From: Tritrichomonas musculus
Taxonomy: Eukaryota; Parabasalia; Tritrichomonadida; Tritrichomonadidae
Direction of reading: 5' to 3'
Assembly: GCA_039105265.1 (NCBI GenBank)
Contig: JAPFFF010000009.1
Span: 4,898,001-4,962,000, forward strand
Length of the DNA: 64,000 nt
Positions 63,682 to 64,000 of the stretch are shown here, in pieces. Position 1 is the first letter of the stretch; the number at the start of each line of letters is the position of its first letter. A program made the translations under genes and the position numbers. The notes under the pieces were generated by a model. That model was not told where the DNA came from, ran no database searches, and saw only the letters and a program-made list of their open reading frames with translations.

Positions 63682-64000
63682 ATTTTCTATGTATAATTAG
63701 TAGTAAAATAGCATCCACACAAATTTTATAATTAAAATAAAAAATATAAAATGATTCCACTCTTTGATATATTTTTATTTCCAAAACAATATATATATAA
63801 TATTTTTTATCCATTTGGTTTTTGTCTCTTTTTTTTTATTTATAAAATTCATTGATCATTTTATTATTATAGTTGTTTTTAGGAATTGTTCCTATATTTG
63901 CATTGATTTATACATTTCAAAACAATTTTGATGTCTACAAATCCAAAAAATACTTAATAAGGGGTAAATATGGTGCTCTGAAGAAACTTGAATTTTTCAT
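63682..64000. other. Right edge, unresolved
   Basis: On the plus strand a frame is open from about 63886 to the window end (LFLGIVPIFALIYTFQNN, then IRGKYGALKK) and looks like a membrane segment, but it has no ATG. On the minus strand an 18-codon frame starts at 64000. Neither can be called without the next bases. Confidence 0.3.

Noticed and set aside
1-64000. CRISPR array, rRNA operon or bacterial operon
   Set aside because: No regularly spaced short repeats with unique spacers, no rRNA-like sequence, and gene families and initiators are parabasalid.

Overview
The window is nuclear DNA of a parabasalid protist, most likely a trichomonad. The base composition is more A+T-rich than I would expect for Trichomonas vaginalis, so a Tritrichomonas-type genome is my best guess, but I could not test species identity. 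The evidence is: intron-free genes in very AT-rich DNA; an initiator-like TCATTT/TCATTA motif 6-17 bases upstream of several start codons; and the gene families typical of trichomonads (BspA/TpLRR proteins, DUF3447-type ankyrin proteins, Sel1-repeat kinases, BTB-like fusion proteins). TAA, TAG and TGA all behave as stops.

Layout. 1-11,200 holds a broken secreted acidic repeat gene (minus), a 1.6-kb foldback element inserted just upstream of its start, a broken BTB/ankyrin gene and an intact BTB-coiled-coil-discoidin gene. 11,700-23,750 holds a myristoylation-type protein kinase, two BspA-like genes each with one frame break, two tRNA-Thr genes carried on a local duplication, and an RCC1-coiled-coil-kinase gene with one frame break. 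23,750-33,270 is gene-poor. It contains a transposon nested inside another transposon, a long-TIR element, a broken helicase-like/Sel1 gene and an ankyrin relic. 33,270-42,230 holds a very long Sel1 pseudokinase-like gene and a kinase-Sel1-BspA gene with two nonsense codons and twenty-four 69-bp repeats. 43,300-60,800 is mostly conserved housekeeping genes: a C2-domain protein, NTMT1-type methyltransferase, tRNA-Trp, an S1/P1-nuclease-like membrane protein, VPS26, a PP2A B55-like subunit, NSE1 and an eEF1A-lysine-methyltransferase-like protein. 60,800-64,000 decays again into relics beside a 75-residue chromodomain protein.

How it fits together. The outstanding feature is modularity. The same few modules (BTB-like N-terminus, coiled coil, ankyrin, Sel1, TpLRR, RCC1, kinase) are joined in different orders in neighbouring genes, and many of the products are broken. 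Breaks fall mostly in A/T homopolymer runs, so some may be assembly errors. At least seven TIR elements lie between the genes, and five carry recognisable 8- or 9-bp target-site duplications. All appear non-autonomous, since none encodes a visible transposase. I found no CRISPR array, no rRNA gene and no recognisable virus-like element. I did not find a clearly new multi-gene system. The most novel items are the nested element pair with its empty-site paralogue, the foldback element, and the chimeric signalling proteins.
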